A stretch of DNA of 64,000 bases from Verrucomicrobiota bacterium (GTDB taxonomy: Bacteria > Verrucomicrobiota > Verrucomicrobiia > Limisphaerales > JADJPG01). The stretch lies in NCBI GenBank assembly GCA_016713365.1, contig JADJPG010000002.1, forward strand, positions 62,001-126,000. Direction: 5' to 3'. Of this stretch, positions 42,391 through 51,543 are shown in pieces (position 1 is the stretch's first letter; every line of letters starts with the position of its first letter). Position numbers and translations under genes: made by a program. The notes below the pieces were generated by a model. It was not told the origin of the DNA. It did not search any database and worked only from the letters and a program-made list of their open reading frames with translations.

Positions 42391-43695
42391 ATGAGGCGTG
42401 AGACGCGGCCAAAAGAGCTGATCATTTGCGGGCATGAAATCAGCGTTCAGAACATCGACAGCAGGATGTGGGACGCGGAGTTTAAGGGGTTGGCTAAATG
42501 TCCAGACTGCGGATTTCGCATCGATTTTCTCGCTACCAATCAAGAATATTGTCCTTTGCGAAGCGGTCGCGATATTGGCTGCACTTGGGATAATGCTTGG
42601 ATTGTCAGCGAACGATTTCGGCAACTGTGCCGACGAAACGAACTGGAAGGACTGGAGTTTCGTCCCCTCGGACGTGGTGACGTTTTTCACGCGGTGCCGA
42701 CTCGATTTGTCGGCGTGGACCCCAAGCATTCACCTTTTGAGTACGACGCTCTTTGTGAGAAATGCGGGAATCCTGAATGGTTTGTGGCGAGAGGACTTCC
42801 GATCGTGCTAAAGATCGCCGAGCCGCTCACGGATGGCTTTTGGGCGACAGAGATATTCTTGGGGAGCGAGAACACCAAGGGACCGTCAATAATTCTCAAT
42901 CAAAGGACGCTCTCAGTGCTCAAGGAGTCTGGCTTGAACGGAGCTATTCAAAACGAGCCGGTATACGCTGTTCGTCATCCCGGATTGGAAGCGGCTCTGA
43001 TGCGCGTTCCGAAGAAGAAGACGGTGAAAGCGAGTCCTGAGAAGGCGGCTCCGCCGTCTCGACTGAATCTCCGTCCATTCATCAGACTGCTGTCAGAGGC
43101 AGAGCCGGCGTTCCATTGTCGGGTTCTGCGAAAACAGAGACCTACAAGGGTTATCAGGATCGAACATGTGGTGAACGTTGCCCCGACCGAGGCACAGTTG
43201 ACTATCGGACGACAGATGCTGGGGAGAGGCGGTAAACTCGTCTACGAGTTCTACACGCAGCGCAATGGTGTTGACCTCTATCGCGGAGTCGGCACGGACG
43301 AGGTGGGCCTGCGTCTGTTTCCTGTGAACTGTTGGAAATTCGAGACGGCGGCCATGAAAAAGATCTTCGCGAGCATGCCGAAGAATGAGCGGCCCGAAGT
43401 GCTGGACCGGGCAGTGGCGTTTGGGGAGCCGCCTTCGACGGGGCACCATTTCGCCATTGTCACCAATGGATTAGGCGCCGGCTCGATTCTGCTGACCAAC
43501 CACGAAACGTTGTCCGCCGACGAATTCGCGCCGGACTTCAACGAGTTCCTCAAAATCATCTGCACCGATCCAGTGGACCTGCTGGTAAATCAATTGGGTT
43601 GTTACGTTCGGTATCGGGATGGAAGACGGCCTTGGAATGGATTCCCGAAAAGTATTTCCCCGATGCCAGCCAAGCACGCGGAAAAAAGGGCGTGA
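42391..43695 (+). CDS. CxxCG zinc-site protein with possible SUKH-like C-terminal domain
   Basis: 434 residues, no signal peptide. The N-terminal half has two metal-site knuckles, KCPDCGFRIDF (about 37-46) and LCEKCGNPEWF (about 120-130), with FWATEIFLGSENTKGPSIIL after; this recalls the double-CXXCG proteins known from Myxococcus. After a Lys/Pro linker (KKKTVKASPEKAAPPSR) the C-terminal half has LVYEFYTQRNGVDLY, GLRLFPVNCWKF and DEFAPDFNEFLKIICTDPVD, reminiscent of SMI1/KNR4 (SUKH) immunity proteins. Base composition appears lower in GC than its neighbours by eye. I rate the family calls as tentative; an immunity role is inference. Confidence 0.5.
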   Translation: MRRETRPKELIICGHEISVQNIDSRMWDAEFKGLAKCPDCGFRIDFLATNQEYCPLRSGRDIGCTWDNAWIVSERFRQLCRRNELEGLEFRPLGRGDVFHAVPTRFVGVDPKHSPFEYDALCEKCGNPEWFVARGLPIVLKIAEPLTDGFWATEIFLGSENTKGPSIILNQRTLSVLKESGLNGAIQNEPVYAVRHPGLEAALMRVPKKKTVKASPEKAAPPSRLNLRPFIRLLSEAEPAFHCRVLRKQRPTRVIRIEHVVNVAPTEAQLTIGRQMLGRGGKLVYEFYTQRNGVDLYRGVGTDEVGLRLFPVNCWKFETAAMKKIFASMPKNERPEVLDRAVAFGEPPSTGHHFAIVTNGLGAGSILLTNHETLSADEFAPDFNEFLKIICTDPVDLLVNQLGCYVRYRDGRRPWNGFPKSISPMPAKHAEKRA

Positions 43696-43809
43696 AGTGA
43701 CGTGATGATTGGGAAGGGGTTGTCCTTACCGCTGCTTGAAATGAAGTTGCCGCGACCGGGTGGTTCCTCATAATGCCGCACATCCGGCTCACCGGTGTAT
43801 TGACCGACC

Positions 43810-44451
43810 ATGAACGAGTGGAACATCCAGTCCCGTGCGCACGCCTGCCAGGCTTGCGAGAAGCATTTTGCCGACAAGCAGCATTATCACACGCTGCTCA
43901 TCGACCATAAGCACGAGGTGCAACGCCGCGACTTGTGCGAGCCGTGCTGGAAGAAGGAAGTCGAAGGTCACGCCGCCGAGACGAAGGGTTTCATTTCCCA
44001 ATGGCAGGGTGTTTACGAAGCGCCGCCGCCGGCCCCGCCCGAGGCCATTCAGAAGGAAAACGCCGAGACGTTGCTCCGAAAGCTCATGGAGCAGAGCGAT
44101 CCGAAGTATGTCGCGGCGTCTTACATTCTCGCGGTGATGCTGGAGCGGAAGCGTTTGCTGAAGATCAAGGAACAGTTCAAGCGCGACGGTCAGCGCGTGT
44201 TCGTTTACGAACAGCCGAAGACGGGCGACATCTTCACGATTCCGGATCCGGATTTGCAGTTGAACCAGCTCGAGGAAGTCCAACGCGTCGTGGCCGACTT
44301 GCTCGAACACGGCCTTGGCGGTCCGGCGGAAACTCCAGCCGCGGCGGAACCGGCAGTCGAAGTGCCTTCGGGTGCGGCGGAGATTCCATCCGCGGCTCCT
44401 GCGGAAGAGAACGCCGGGCAACCGGTGCCGGCGGAACCCGTGGCGAGCTGA
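43810..44451 (+). CDS. conserved hypothetical protein with N-terminal zinc-ribbon-like motif
   Basis: 213 residues. HACQACEKHFADKQHYH and RDLCEPCWKKEVEGHA give a C-x2-C ... C-x2-C pair (residues 13-50). A helical middle (AETLLRKLMEQSDPKYVAAS, YILAVMLERKRLLKIKEQFK) and FVYEQPKTGDIFTIPDPDLQ follow, then a Pro/Ala/Glu-rich tail. It is 11 bp upstream of the RNase III gene, suggesting a shared transcript. It seems a conserved Verrucomicrobial family of unknown function. Confidence 0.7.
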   Translation: MNEWNIQSRAHACQACEKHFADKQHYHTLLIDHKHEVQRRDLCEPCWKKEVEGHAAETKGFISQWQGVYEAPPPAPPEAIQKENAETLLRKLMEQSDPKYVAASYILAVMLERKRLLKIKEQFKRDGQRVFVYEQPKTGDIFTIPDPDLQLNQLEEVQRVVADLLEHGLGGPAETPAAAEPAVEVPSGAAEIPSAAPAEENAGQPVPAEPVAS

Positions 44452-44462
44452 CTTGAATCCTT

Positions 44463-45173
44463 GTGAGCACTCTCGGAGCTCTCCAGGAAACGCTCGGTTA
44501 CGTGTTTCGCGACGAAGCCTTGCTGCGGCTTGCGCTCACCCATCCTTCCGTCGCCCACGAATCGGCGGTCAGCACGCCGCACAACCAGCGTCTCGAATTC
44601 CTCGGCGACTCCATCCTCGGCCTCGTGCTCACGCGCGAACTCTACGAACGTTTTCCCGACTGGGGCGAAGGGTCGCTCACGAAGGCGCGCGCGCAGTTGG
44701 TGAATCGCCGCACGCTGGCGGATGAAGCTCGGCGACTGAACCTCGGCGAGCATCTCATCGTCAGTCGCGGCGAGGAAACGAGTGGTGGTCGCGCGCGGCA
44801 ATCAGCCCTTGCGGATGCGTTTGAAGCCGTGCTGGGCGCGGTGTTTCTCGACAGCGGCTACGACGTGGCGCGCGATTTCATCCTGGGCCGATTCGGCGAC
44901 GCCTTCAGTGCGCTGAATCAGGCGCCGCACATCGAGAATCCCAAAGGCGAGCTGCAGGAGCTGCTTCAGGCGAAGTCCCTCGAAGCGCCGCGCTACGAGA
45001 TGACGGCAACGTCCGGACCGGATCACGACCGGCAATTCGAGTGCGCGGTGTTTCATCTGGGTGTGGAACTCGGCCGGGGCGTGGGCAAGAGCAAGAAGGA
45101 AGCGGAAGGTCAAGCGGCGCTCGCGGCGCTCTTGAAGTTGCGCGAACAGCCGATGACAACCGGGGCTGAATGA
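44463..45173 (+). CDS. rnc: ribonuclease III
   Basis: 236 residues from GTG 44463. The endonuclease domain has RLALTHPSVAHES and the family signature NQRLEFLGDSILGLVLT (catalytic Glu/Asp), then LADAFEAVLGAVFLDSGYDV with the second acidic pair. The C-terminal double-stranded RNA-binding domain reads NPKGELQELLQAKSLEAPRY and GVGKSKKEAEGQAALAALLK. It cleaves dsRNA in rRNA and mRNA processing. Length is normal; start chosen because it aligns with the N-terminus of relatives. Confidence 0.95.
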   Translation: MSTLGALQETLGYVFRDEALLRLALTHPSVAHESAVSTPHNQRLEFLGDSILGLVLTRELYERFPDWGEGSLTKARAQLVNRRTLADEARRLNLGEHLIVSRGEETSGGRARQSALADAFEAVLGAVFLDSGYDVARDFILGRFGDAFSALNQAPHIENPKGELQELLQAKSLEAPRYEMTATSGPDHDRQFECAVFHLGVELGRGVGKSKKEAEGQAALAALLKLREQPMTTGAE

Positions 45174-45187
45174 AGGCTTTTGAAGAC

Positions 45188-45254
45188 AGACACGAATTTC
45201 ACGAACTCTCACGAATGGGATTTGAATTCGTGATAATCCGTGAAATTCGTGTCT
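45188..45254. repeat. nested-hairpin intergenic element
   Basis: Outer 16-bp perfect arms AGACACGAATTTCACG (45188-45203) and CGTGAAATTCGTGTCT (45239-45254); inner arms CACGAAT (45210-45216) and ATTCGTG (45226-45232). No T run follows. It sits between rnc and the kinase-transferase gene, 14 bp after the rnc stop. Confidence 0.7.
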
Positions 45255-45279
45255 CCTACGTGCGTCCTCCTTTGTCTCC

Positions 45280-48200
45280 ATGCGTCATCTGACCGACATC
45301 ATTACCGCGACCGATTCCGCGTTGCGCGACCAGTCGCTCGACACGGCGTGCGCGGGGCTTTCTCTGGAGGCGCTGCAAGCGGAGGCATCCAAGCTCGATG
45401 CGTTCCGGCGTCGTGCGGACAATCTCTACGAACGCGTTCGCGCGCTGTTCTTTCTCCACGCGATCTACCGGTTCCATCTGCCGGCGCGCTTGAGTGAAGG
45501 CAAGGGTTCGACGGCCCTGATTCCTTTCCACGGCTACGAACATCTTCTCCATCGACGTTTCGAAGAAGCGATCGACTCGTTTCTGACCGCGCAAGAAATC
45601 AACGGCCCTTCTGACGGACTCTGCTCAGCGTTGGCGACGACGTATCACCGGCTGGCGTTTCAGACGTTGGCGGATCAAGTGCGGCGATCAGTGCGCTCCG
45701 TGCGCGGCAATCAATGGATGTTCCGCATGGGGCATCCGGCGGATCAGCCACTGCGCATCCGCCCGGAATTGCTGCGCCGCGATGCGGCGGGGGCGTTCCC
45801 GATTCTGCGCGAATGCACGCCGGTGCGCATGGACCTCACGCACTCGGCGTGGAGCGACATCTTTTTCCTCGGCATGGATTTCCCCGAGGGCGCGCGCGTG
45901 TTGAATGTCTCCATCGACCTCAGCGTGCACGGCCGCGACGCGACACCGCGTCCGCCGGTCGAAGCGTATTTGCGCGTCATCGAAGAGCCGGTGCTGCGTC
46001 TCGTGAGCGTGGACCTCGGCGCCTCCGCGGACATCTCCAGCCTCAGCGACGTGTTCGACTTCGCGAAGGACTACCTCGGCCTGCTCAAGGCGGCGGTGAT
46101 CGCGAGCGGTCTCGTTCCGCCGGGTCTCGAAGGCTCCGGCCAAAGTCTCGCGGAGCTGCTCGCGCGGATGGCGGGACCGGGCCGCGGACTCGAACTGGCG
46201 AGCAGCGTGAACAACATTCCGAAAGGTTCGCGGCTCGCGGTTTCCACGAACCTGCTCGCGGCGCTGATTAGCGTCTGCATGCGTGCGACGGGGCAGGCGG
46301 CTTCGCTCACCGGCGAGTTGCAGGAAGGCGAACGGCGGCTCGTGCTCGCGCGGGCGTTGCTCGGCGAATGGCTCGGCGGTTCGGGCGGCGGCTGGCAGGA
46401 CAGCGGCGGCGTGTGGCCGGGAATGAAATTGATCGAAGGCGTGGCGGCGGGCGAGGGAGATCCGGAGTTCGGCGTGAGCCGCGGACGCCTGATGCCGAAG
46501 CATCGCGTGCTCGACGCGAACGATGCTTCGCCCGAGACGCGCCGTAAGTTGCAGGAAAGCCTGGTGCTCGTTCACGGCGGCATGGCGCAGAACGTCGGGC
46601 CGATTCTGGAGATGGTGACCGAGAAGTATCTCCTGCGTTCGGAGGCGGAGTGGCGTGGGCGCCGGGAGGCCTTGGGGATTCTCGATGAAGTACTCGGCGC
46701 GCTGAAGCACGGCGATATTCGCGGGGTGGGCGCGGCGACGACGCGGAACTTTCGCGGGCCGATCCAGACGATCATTCCTTGGGCGACGAATCATTACACC
46801 GAGACGATCATCAATCGCGTGCGCGCGGAGTTCGGCGACGCCTTCTGGGGTTTCTGGATGCTCGGCGGCATGTCGGGCGGCGGCATGGGCTTCATCTTTG
46901 CGCCTGAGAGGAAGGCTGAGGCGCAGAGGCGCTTGCAGGAGATCATGTCGCAGACGAAGCGCGAGTTGGAGAACGCGCTGCCGTTCGCGATGGAGCCGGT
47001 GGTTTACGATTTTGCGATCAACGAGCGCGGAACATTCGCTGATTTGATCGAGGGCGCCGATGCGTTGATGCCGCCGGGTTATTACGCGCTGACGGTGCCG
47101 GCGTTGCTGCGGCTGGAGCAGCGCGAACTGACAGCGTTGCGTCGCGCGGAGCTGGATCGCTTCGGATCGGCGTGTCGCAGCAAGCCGGAGCTTCGCGGCA
47201 TGGTGCAGACGTTGTTCGATGCGCTGCTGCCGCGGGGCAGGGATGAGTCGGGCGGCGGAGGTTCGCTGACGGCGTTGTTAGAGGAGAATGGATTTGATCG
47301 GACACAGCACGAGCAGATTCGCGGTGACTTGAAGGAAGGCCGAATCGGTTTCGCGCAGAATCGCCTTCCGGCGAGCGTGGTGATCGAAGATGTGCGCGCT
47401 GAAGATGTGGTGGACGTGTCGGGCGATGCCGCGCGCCGTCGTGACTGGGAAAAGCTGGGCCTTGAATCGTTGCATCGCGGCGAAGTCGCGGTGGTCACTC
47501 TGGCGGCGGGCGCGGGTCGTCGCTGGACCCAGGGCGCGGGCGTGGTGAAGGCGCTGCATCCGTTCTGCAAGCTGGGCGGGAAACATCGCACCTTCCTCGA
47601 AACGCACCTGGCGAAGAGCCGTCGTGTGTCACGCGAAGCGGGCATGGCGTTGCCGCATGTGTTCACGACGAGTTACCTGACGCACGCGCCGACGGCGGAG
47701 TTTTTGGAGCGTGTGCAGAACTACCGCTATGAAGGTTCGGTGATTCTCTCGCGCGGAAGATCGGTCGGGCTGCGGATGATTCCGACGGTGCGGGACCTGC
47801 GGTTCGCCTGGGAGGAAATGCCGCAGCAGATGCTCGATGAGCAGCAGCAGAAGGTGCGCGATAGCTTGCGCACGGCGTTAATCGGTTGGGCACGTGGGGC
47901 AGGGGAAGCTTCCGATTATACGGACAACCTGCCGCTCCAATGCCTGCATCCCGTCGGTCATTGGTTCGAGGTGCCAAACTTGTTTCGCAACGGCGTGCTG
48001 CGCGATCTCCTGCGGGAACGGCCGCAGTTGAAACACTTGTTCCTGCACAACATTGATACGGTGGGCGCGGATGTTTCGCCGGTGTTGCTGGGATGCCACA
48101 TTGCGAGTGGCGCGGGGTTGAGTTTTGAGGTGATCACGCGGCGTATCGAGGATCGTGGTGGTGGTCTGGCGCGGGTGAATGGGAGCGTGCGGCTGGTGGA

Positions 48201-48609
48201 AGGATTGGCAATGCCGCGCGAAGAGGCGGAGTTTGGCCTGACCTATTACAATTCCAACAGTTGCTGGATTGATGTGGAACGATTGCTCGCCGTGTTCGGT
48301 TTGACGCGGGAGGAACTATCGGACGAAGCCAAAGTGACCGCGGCGGTGCGCGCGGTGGCCTCGAAGATGCCGACCTACGTGACCATCAAGGACGTGAAGA
48401 AACGCTGGGGCCATGGGCAGGAGGATGTGTTCCCGGTGATGCAGTTTGAGAAGCTGTGGGTGGACATGACGGCGCTGCCGGAGCTGGAGTCCCGGTTTAT
48501 GGTCGTTCCACGCATGCGCGGTCAGCAGCTCAAGGATCAGGCGCAGCTTGACGGCTGGCTGCGGGATGGTTCTGCAGCGGCAGTGGAGCGGCTTTGCGCC
48601 TGGGAATAA
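45280..48609 (+). CDS. GHMP sugar-kinase-like / sugar nucleotidyltransferase-like fusion protein
   Basis: 1109 residues, no signal peptide. Residues about 180-600 look like a fucokinase-type GHMP kinase: PVRMDLTHSAWSDIFFLGMD (motif 1 position), NNIPKGSRLAVSTNLLAALI (motif 2, about 310), GGSGGGWQDSGGVWPGMKLI (about 370) and MLGGMSGGGMGFIFAP (motif 3, about 530). From about residue 737 a GT-A-like nucleotidyltransferase begins with VVTLAAGAGRRWTQGAGVVK, the L-x2-G-x-G-x-R ... K pattern of UTP/GTP-sugar pyrophosphorylases. It continues KALHPFCKLGGKHRTFLE, TSYLTHAPTAEFLE and CLHPVGHWFEVPNLFRNGVL. The FKP protein of Bacteroides joins the same activities in the opposite order. The substrate sugar is unknown. 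Confidence 0.7.
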   Translation: MRHLTDIITATDSALRDQSLDTACAGLSLEALQAEASKLDAFRRRADNLYERVRALFFLHAIYRFHLPARLSEGKGSTALIPFHGYEHLLHRRFEEAIDSFLTAQEINGPSDGLCSALATTYHRLAFQTLADQVRRSVRSVRGNQWMFRMGHPADQPLRIRPELLRRDAAGAFPILRECTPVRMDLTHSAWSDIFFLGMDFPEGARVLNVSIDLSVHGRDATPRPPVEAYLRVIEEPVLRLVSVDLGASADISSLSDVFDFAKDYLGLLKAAVIASGLVPPGLEGSGQSLAELLARMAGPGRGLELASSVNNIPKGSRLAVSTNLLAALISVCMRATGQAASLTGELQEGERRLVLARALLGEWLGGSGGGWQDSGGVWPGMKLIEGVAAGEGDPEFGVSRGRLMPKHRVLDANDASPETRRKLQESLVLVHGGMAQNVGPILEMVTEKYLLRSEAEWRGRREALGILDEVLGALKHGDIRGVGAATTRNFRGPIQTIIPWATNHYTETIINRVRAEFGDAFWGFWMLGGMSGGGMGFIFAPERKAEAQRRLQEIMSQTKRELENALPFAMEPVVYDFAINERGTFADLIEGADALMPPGYYALTVPALLRLEQRELTALRRAELDRFGSACRSKPELRGMVQTLFDALLPRGRDESGGGGSLTALLEENGFDRTQHEQIRGDLKEGRIGFAQNRLPASVVIEDVRAEDVVDVSGDAARRRDWEKLGLESLHRGEVAVVTLAAGAGRRWTQGAGVVKALHPFCKLGGKHRTFLETHLAKSRRVSREAGMALPHVFTTSYLTHAPTAEFLERVQNYRYEGSVILSRGRSVGLRMIPTVRDLRFAWEEMPQQMLDEQQQKVRDSLRTALIGWARGAGEASDYTDNLPLQCLHPVGHWFEVPNLFRNGVLRDLLRERPQLKHLFLHNIDTVGADVSPVLLGCHIASGAGLSFEVITRRIEDRGGGLARVNGSVRLVEGLAMPREEAEFGLTYYNSNSCWIDVERLLAVFGLTREELSDEAKVTAAVRAVASKMPTYVTIKDVKKRWGHGQEDVFPVMQFEKLWVDMTALPELESRFMVVPRMRGQQLKDQAQLDGWLRDGSAAAVERLCAWE

Positions 48610-48727
48610 GGGAGCCCCGCGAAGCCGGAAAGGGCTTGCGCCCGCGGTGGTGGTCCTGCCAGTTTCCGCGCACCCAGAAATCTTCAGACGACGTGAAACC
48701 GGAGCGTGTTTCCGTGTGTCTGGAGGG

Positions 48728-49141
48728 GTGAACGTTTCAACCAAATCACATGAAAAAATCATCACACTCAGCATCGCCGCCGGAACTGCCGCAGTGCTTG
48801 CGGCCTCGGTTTTCGTATCCACTCTCAACGCTGCGGAAGGCGACAACGCCACCAAGAAGTTCATGAAGGATTTCCACAAGGCCCCGAAGGGCGTGGATCC
48901 GGTTTGCAAGAAAGCGGCGGACGGCAAGGCTTCGCCTGACGATCTGGCCAAGCTGGTCGCCGGTTACAAGGCCATGACCACGGCCAAGCCGCCGAAGGGT
49001 GATGAAGCGAGCTGGAAGGAAAAGACTGGGAAGGTTCTGGAAGCGGCCATCGCTCTGCAGAAGGGCGCGGCGGACGGCGCGGCGAAGTACAAAGAGGCTG
49101 TGAACTGCAAGGCGTGCCACAGTGCGCACAAGCCGGACTGA
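48728..49141 (+). CDS. periplasmic c-type cytochrome, c'-like (C-terminal CxxCH)
   Basis: The in-frame GTG 48728 gives 137 residues. A better start is ATG 48750 if the six-A run (48753-48758) truly has seven, yielding MKKIITLSIAAGTAAVLAAS, an ordinary signal peptide. The mature protein is helical (NATKKFMKDFHKAPKGVDPV, LVAGYKAMTTAKPPKGDEAS, ALQKGAADGAAKYKEAVN) and ends CKACHSAHKPD, one heme site near the C-terminus as in class II cytochromes c'. It is a single-heme electron carrier in the periplasm; partner unknown. A strong terminator follows. Confidence 0.75.
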   Translation: MNVSTKSHEKIITLSIAAGTAAVLAASVFVSTLNAAEGDNATKKFMKDFHKAPKGVDPVCKKAADGKASPDDLAKLVAGYKAMTTAKPPKGDEASWKEKTGKVLEAAIALQKGAADGAAKYKEAVNCKACHSAHKPD

Positions 49142-49173
49142 GCCTGGCGGGATTTGAACGGTGCAAGAACGTT

Positions 49174-49209
49174 GAAGCGGGAGGTTGTTGAGACCTCCCG
49201 CTTCTTTTT
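49174..49209 (+). terminator. strong intrinsic terminator after the cytochrome gene
   Basis: A 12-bp perfect stem GAAGCGGGAGGT / ACCTCCCGCTTC with a 7-nt loop (TGTTGAG) is followed by TTTTTG and more T. It lies 32 bp after the cytochrome stop, between converging genes. Confidence 0.9.
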
Positions 49210-49230
49210 GTTTGAGAAGCCGGCCTCCGG

Positions 49231-50409
49231 TCAGGCGGCGGCTTTTTCTTTCTCAGGGTGGACGACGACGTAGATGGGTTCCCGGATTCCACTGACTTGA
49301 CGGAAGTTCAGGAGGCGCTCGAGAAGGAGCGGAGAGACGAGGGTGCCTGAGCGGGCGATGAGCAGCCCGTCCTGGGTGACGACATCGCTGGCGAGCATCT
49401 GGTCGACCTTGAGTGCTCCGAGCGAGGTGGCGATGCGCTCGTAGGATGCCGCTGCCGGGCCTTCGACGTAGACATCGAAGTGGCGGGAAACGGATTCCAG
49501 CACGCGTGGATCATACCAGCCAGCGCGCAGTCGCATCTCCTCGAGGGCGCGTTCCCGGGGGCAGCCGTGCTCTTCGAGTTCGAGCATGTCTTTCAAAACC
49601 TTGATGATGCGCGCGCCGATCGGGATGGCTTCGCCGGCTTTCAAGTTTACGGGGAAACCGGACCCATCGAAGTGCTTGTCCTGATAGTAAACGATGTCGG
49701 CCACGGATTCGAGTCGTGGGATTTTGTTGATCAGGCCGCGCCCGATGTCCGGCACGCGAGTCCAGAGTTGCGCTTCTTGTTCCATCAGCGGTTGGCCAGA
49801 ACGAACTCGATCGATCAGCGCCGGAGGAATCGTGACGCATCCGATGTGAAGCAACATGGCGGCGGCTTCGAGATCCCAGGTCTTGCGGATGTTCAATGAC
49901 TCGGCGAAGGCGCGCACTGCATCGCGCAGCTTTTGCGAACGCCCGAATGCGTCTCGTTCGACGAGCGAGAGAATGTCAGTCAGGACGCGGATGCTGCCGT
50001 TGAGAGTGTTCTCGAGGAGCTCACGTTCCGCGGTGACAAGCTGGTATTGTTTGACGCCGGCCTCGATGGCAAGCGCGAGAACGTCGGGAGGACAGGGTTT
50101 GGTGAGAAACTGAAAAACCTGGCCGCGATTGATCGCTTCCACGGCGGTGGTTTGATCGGCATTGCCAGTCAGCATGATGCGGATCGATTCGGGGGCCTGA
50201 TCGTGGACGATTTCGAGGAACTCGATGCCGTCCATCCCGGGCATTTGCATGTCGGCGATGATCACTGCGTAAGGGCCGCGCTCCTGCACGGCAAGCAGTC
50301 CGGCGTTTCCGCCGAGGGCCGTCTCAATGTCGAACTGCTTGCGCAGGCTTCGTTGATATGCGGACAGGACGTTTTGGTCGTCGTCCACGCAGAGTATTTT
50401 TGGGTTCAT
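49231..50409 (-). CDS. response regulator with degenerate HD-GYP-type output domain
   Basis: 392 residues. The receiver domain (KILCVDDDQNVLSAYQ, phosphoacceptor in YAVIIADMQMPGMDG, IMLTGNAD, FLTKPC) occupies residues 1-125. A helical linker precedes an HD-GYP-like domain (about 160-350): EAAAMLLHIGCVTIPPALID and YYQDKHFDGSGFPVNLKAGE. In true HD-GYP enzymes the first motif is LLHDIGK; here the Asp is absent and Lys is Cys, so cyclic-di-GMP hydrolysis is doubtful. Last gene of a four-gene minus-strand operon, 12 bp after the HDOD gene. Confidence 0.85.
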   Translation of the reverse strand: MNPKILCVDDDQNVLSAYQRSLRKQFDIETALGGNAGLLAVQERGPYAVIIADMQMPGMDGIEFLEIVHDQAPESIRIMLTGNADQTTAVEAINRGQVFQFLTKPCPPDVLALAIEAGVKQYQLVTAERELLENTLNGSIRVLTDILSLVERDAFGRSQKLRDAVRAFAESLNIRKTWDLEAAAMLLHIGCVTIPPALIDRVRSGQPLMEQEAQLWTRVPDIGRGLINKIPRLESVADIVYYQDKHFDGSGFPVNLKAGEAIPIGARIIKVLKDMLELEEHGCPRERALEEMRLRAGWYDPRVLESVSRHFDVYVEGPAAASYERIATSLGALKVDQMLASDVVTQDGLLIARSGTLVSPLLLERLLNFRQVSGIREPIYVVVHPEKEKAAA

Positions 50410-50421
50410 AACACGTTTTGG

Positions 50422-51543
50422 CTACGGCGTTGTTTCTCGATAAATCTTCAACCACAGCGGATGTGCTGCGCCACGTGCGCGTGCTTCTTCGGTGGATTCG
50501 TCGTCCAGCATGGCGGTGACAAACTGTGCGGCTTCAAGGAGTGCCGGATGAGTGGAGGTTTTCTCCACTGAGCCGCGTTGAAAGGCGACGGTCTCGACGA
50601 TGGTGTCCGAAAAGCCCCACACGCCAAGCAGGTAAGCGCCCGCGCGGGCGGCGATGGTGTGACGGTGGCTGGCATTGAAGGCTCGGGAAATCTCGGCGGG
50701 GGCATTGCTTACCGCGAAGTGTCCTACATCGAGCAACAGCCCCACGCTGTACGCATCTTCCGGGCTTACGTGTGGTGTGGGATCTTGTGCGACGATCTCC
50801 TTAAGGAGTCGCGCGGCGCGTTGGCTGCGGCGCCAGCATGTCTCGGCGTTCAATTGCGGATGGAGCGCGACATTCAGTGGTGAGAACAAGTGGAGGGTGT
50901 GCCCGAGGTTTCGAAGAACGTCGATGCCGAGTTGAACGGTGGCCAGTCGGATGTCCATCGTGCCGCTGGCGGTTCCGAAGAAGGCGGAGTTCGCCAGTTT
51001 CAAGACCAGTGTCGCCATCGCGGGGTCGGTCGCGATCAGGCTGCCGAGTTCGTCGATGGACGTTTCCGGTCTGGCGAGCAGCTGGAGCAGGGTGCGGTGA
51101 TGATCCGGGTGGCAGGGCAGGCGATCGAGATGCGCGAGCCAGTGACGCAGGCGCGGGTCTTCGACGAGATATTCGAGGGACGTGACGCGTTGGAGAGAGG
51201 CGGTCAACTTTCCTGTGTCGCATGGTTTGCTGAGGAACTGGTGCGTGGGTCCGACACACTGCATGAGTTGAGATTGCTCGGCGTGTCCGGAGAGAATGAA
51301 GCGGAGTGTGCCCGGATGGCTGGCGAGGACGCGATCAAGGAGGTCGCAGCCGTTGATGCCGGGCATCTTCATATCCGATACGACGACGTCGAACTCGGAG
51401 CGTTCCAGCTTCGCGAGGGCCGAGACGCCACCATCAGCGAACTCCATGTCCCAGTCCTTGCGCATCGGACGGAGGCTGCGCTGGAGGGCCTGCAAGAGGT
51501 TCGGATCGTCGTCCACGAACAGGATGTGCAATCTAGGGTTCAT
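50422..51543 (-). CDS. response regulator with HDOD output domain
   Basis: 373 residues from ATG 51543 (the frame is open further upstream inside the neighbour). Receiver: LHILFVDDDPNLLQALQRSL, FDVVVSDMKMPGINGCDLL, FILSGHAE, FLSKPC. HDOD domain (about 140-340): LLQLLARPETSIDELGSLIA, TDPAMATLVLKLANSAFFG, IRLATVQLGIDVLRNLGHTL and AYSVGLLLDVGHFAV. HDOD proteins are non-catalytic HD relatives in signalling. It overlaps the upstream kinase-like gene by 11 bp. Confidence 0.88.
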   Translation of the reverse strand: MNPRLHILFVDDDPNLLQALQRSLRPMRKDWDMEFADGGVSALAKLERSEFDVVVSDMKMPGINGCDLLDRVLASHPGTLRFILSGHAEQSQLMQCVGPTHQFLSKPCDTGKLTASLQRVTSLEYLVEDPRLRHWLAHLDRLPCHPDHHRTLLQLLARPETSIDELGSLIATDPAMATLVLKLANSAFFGTASGTMDIRLATVQLGIDVLRNLGHTLHLFSPLNVALHPQLNAETCWRRSQRAARLLKEIVAQDPTPHVSPEDAYSVGLLLDVGHFAVSNAPAEISRAFNASHRHTIAARAGAYLLGVWGFSDTIVETVAFQRGSVEKTSTHPALLEAAQFVTAMLDDESTEEARARGAAHPLWLKIYRETTP

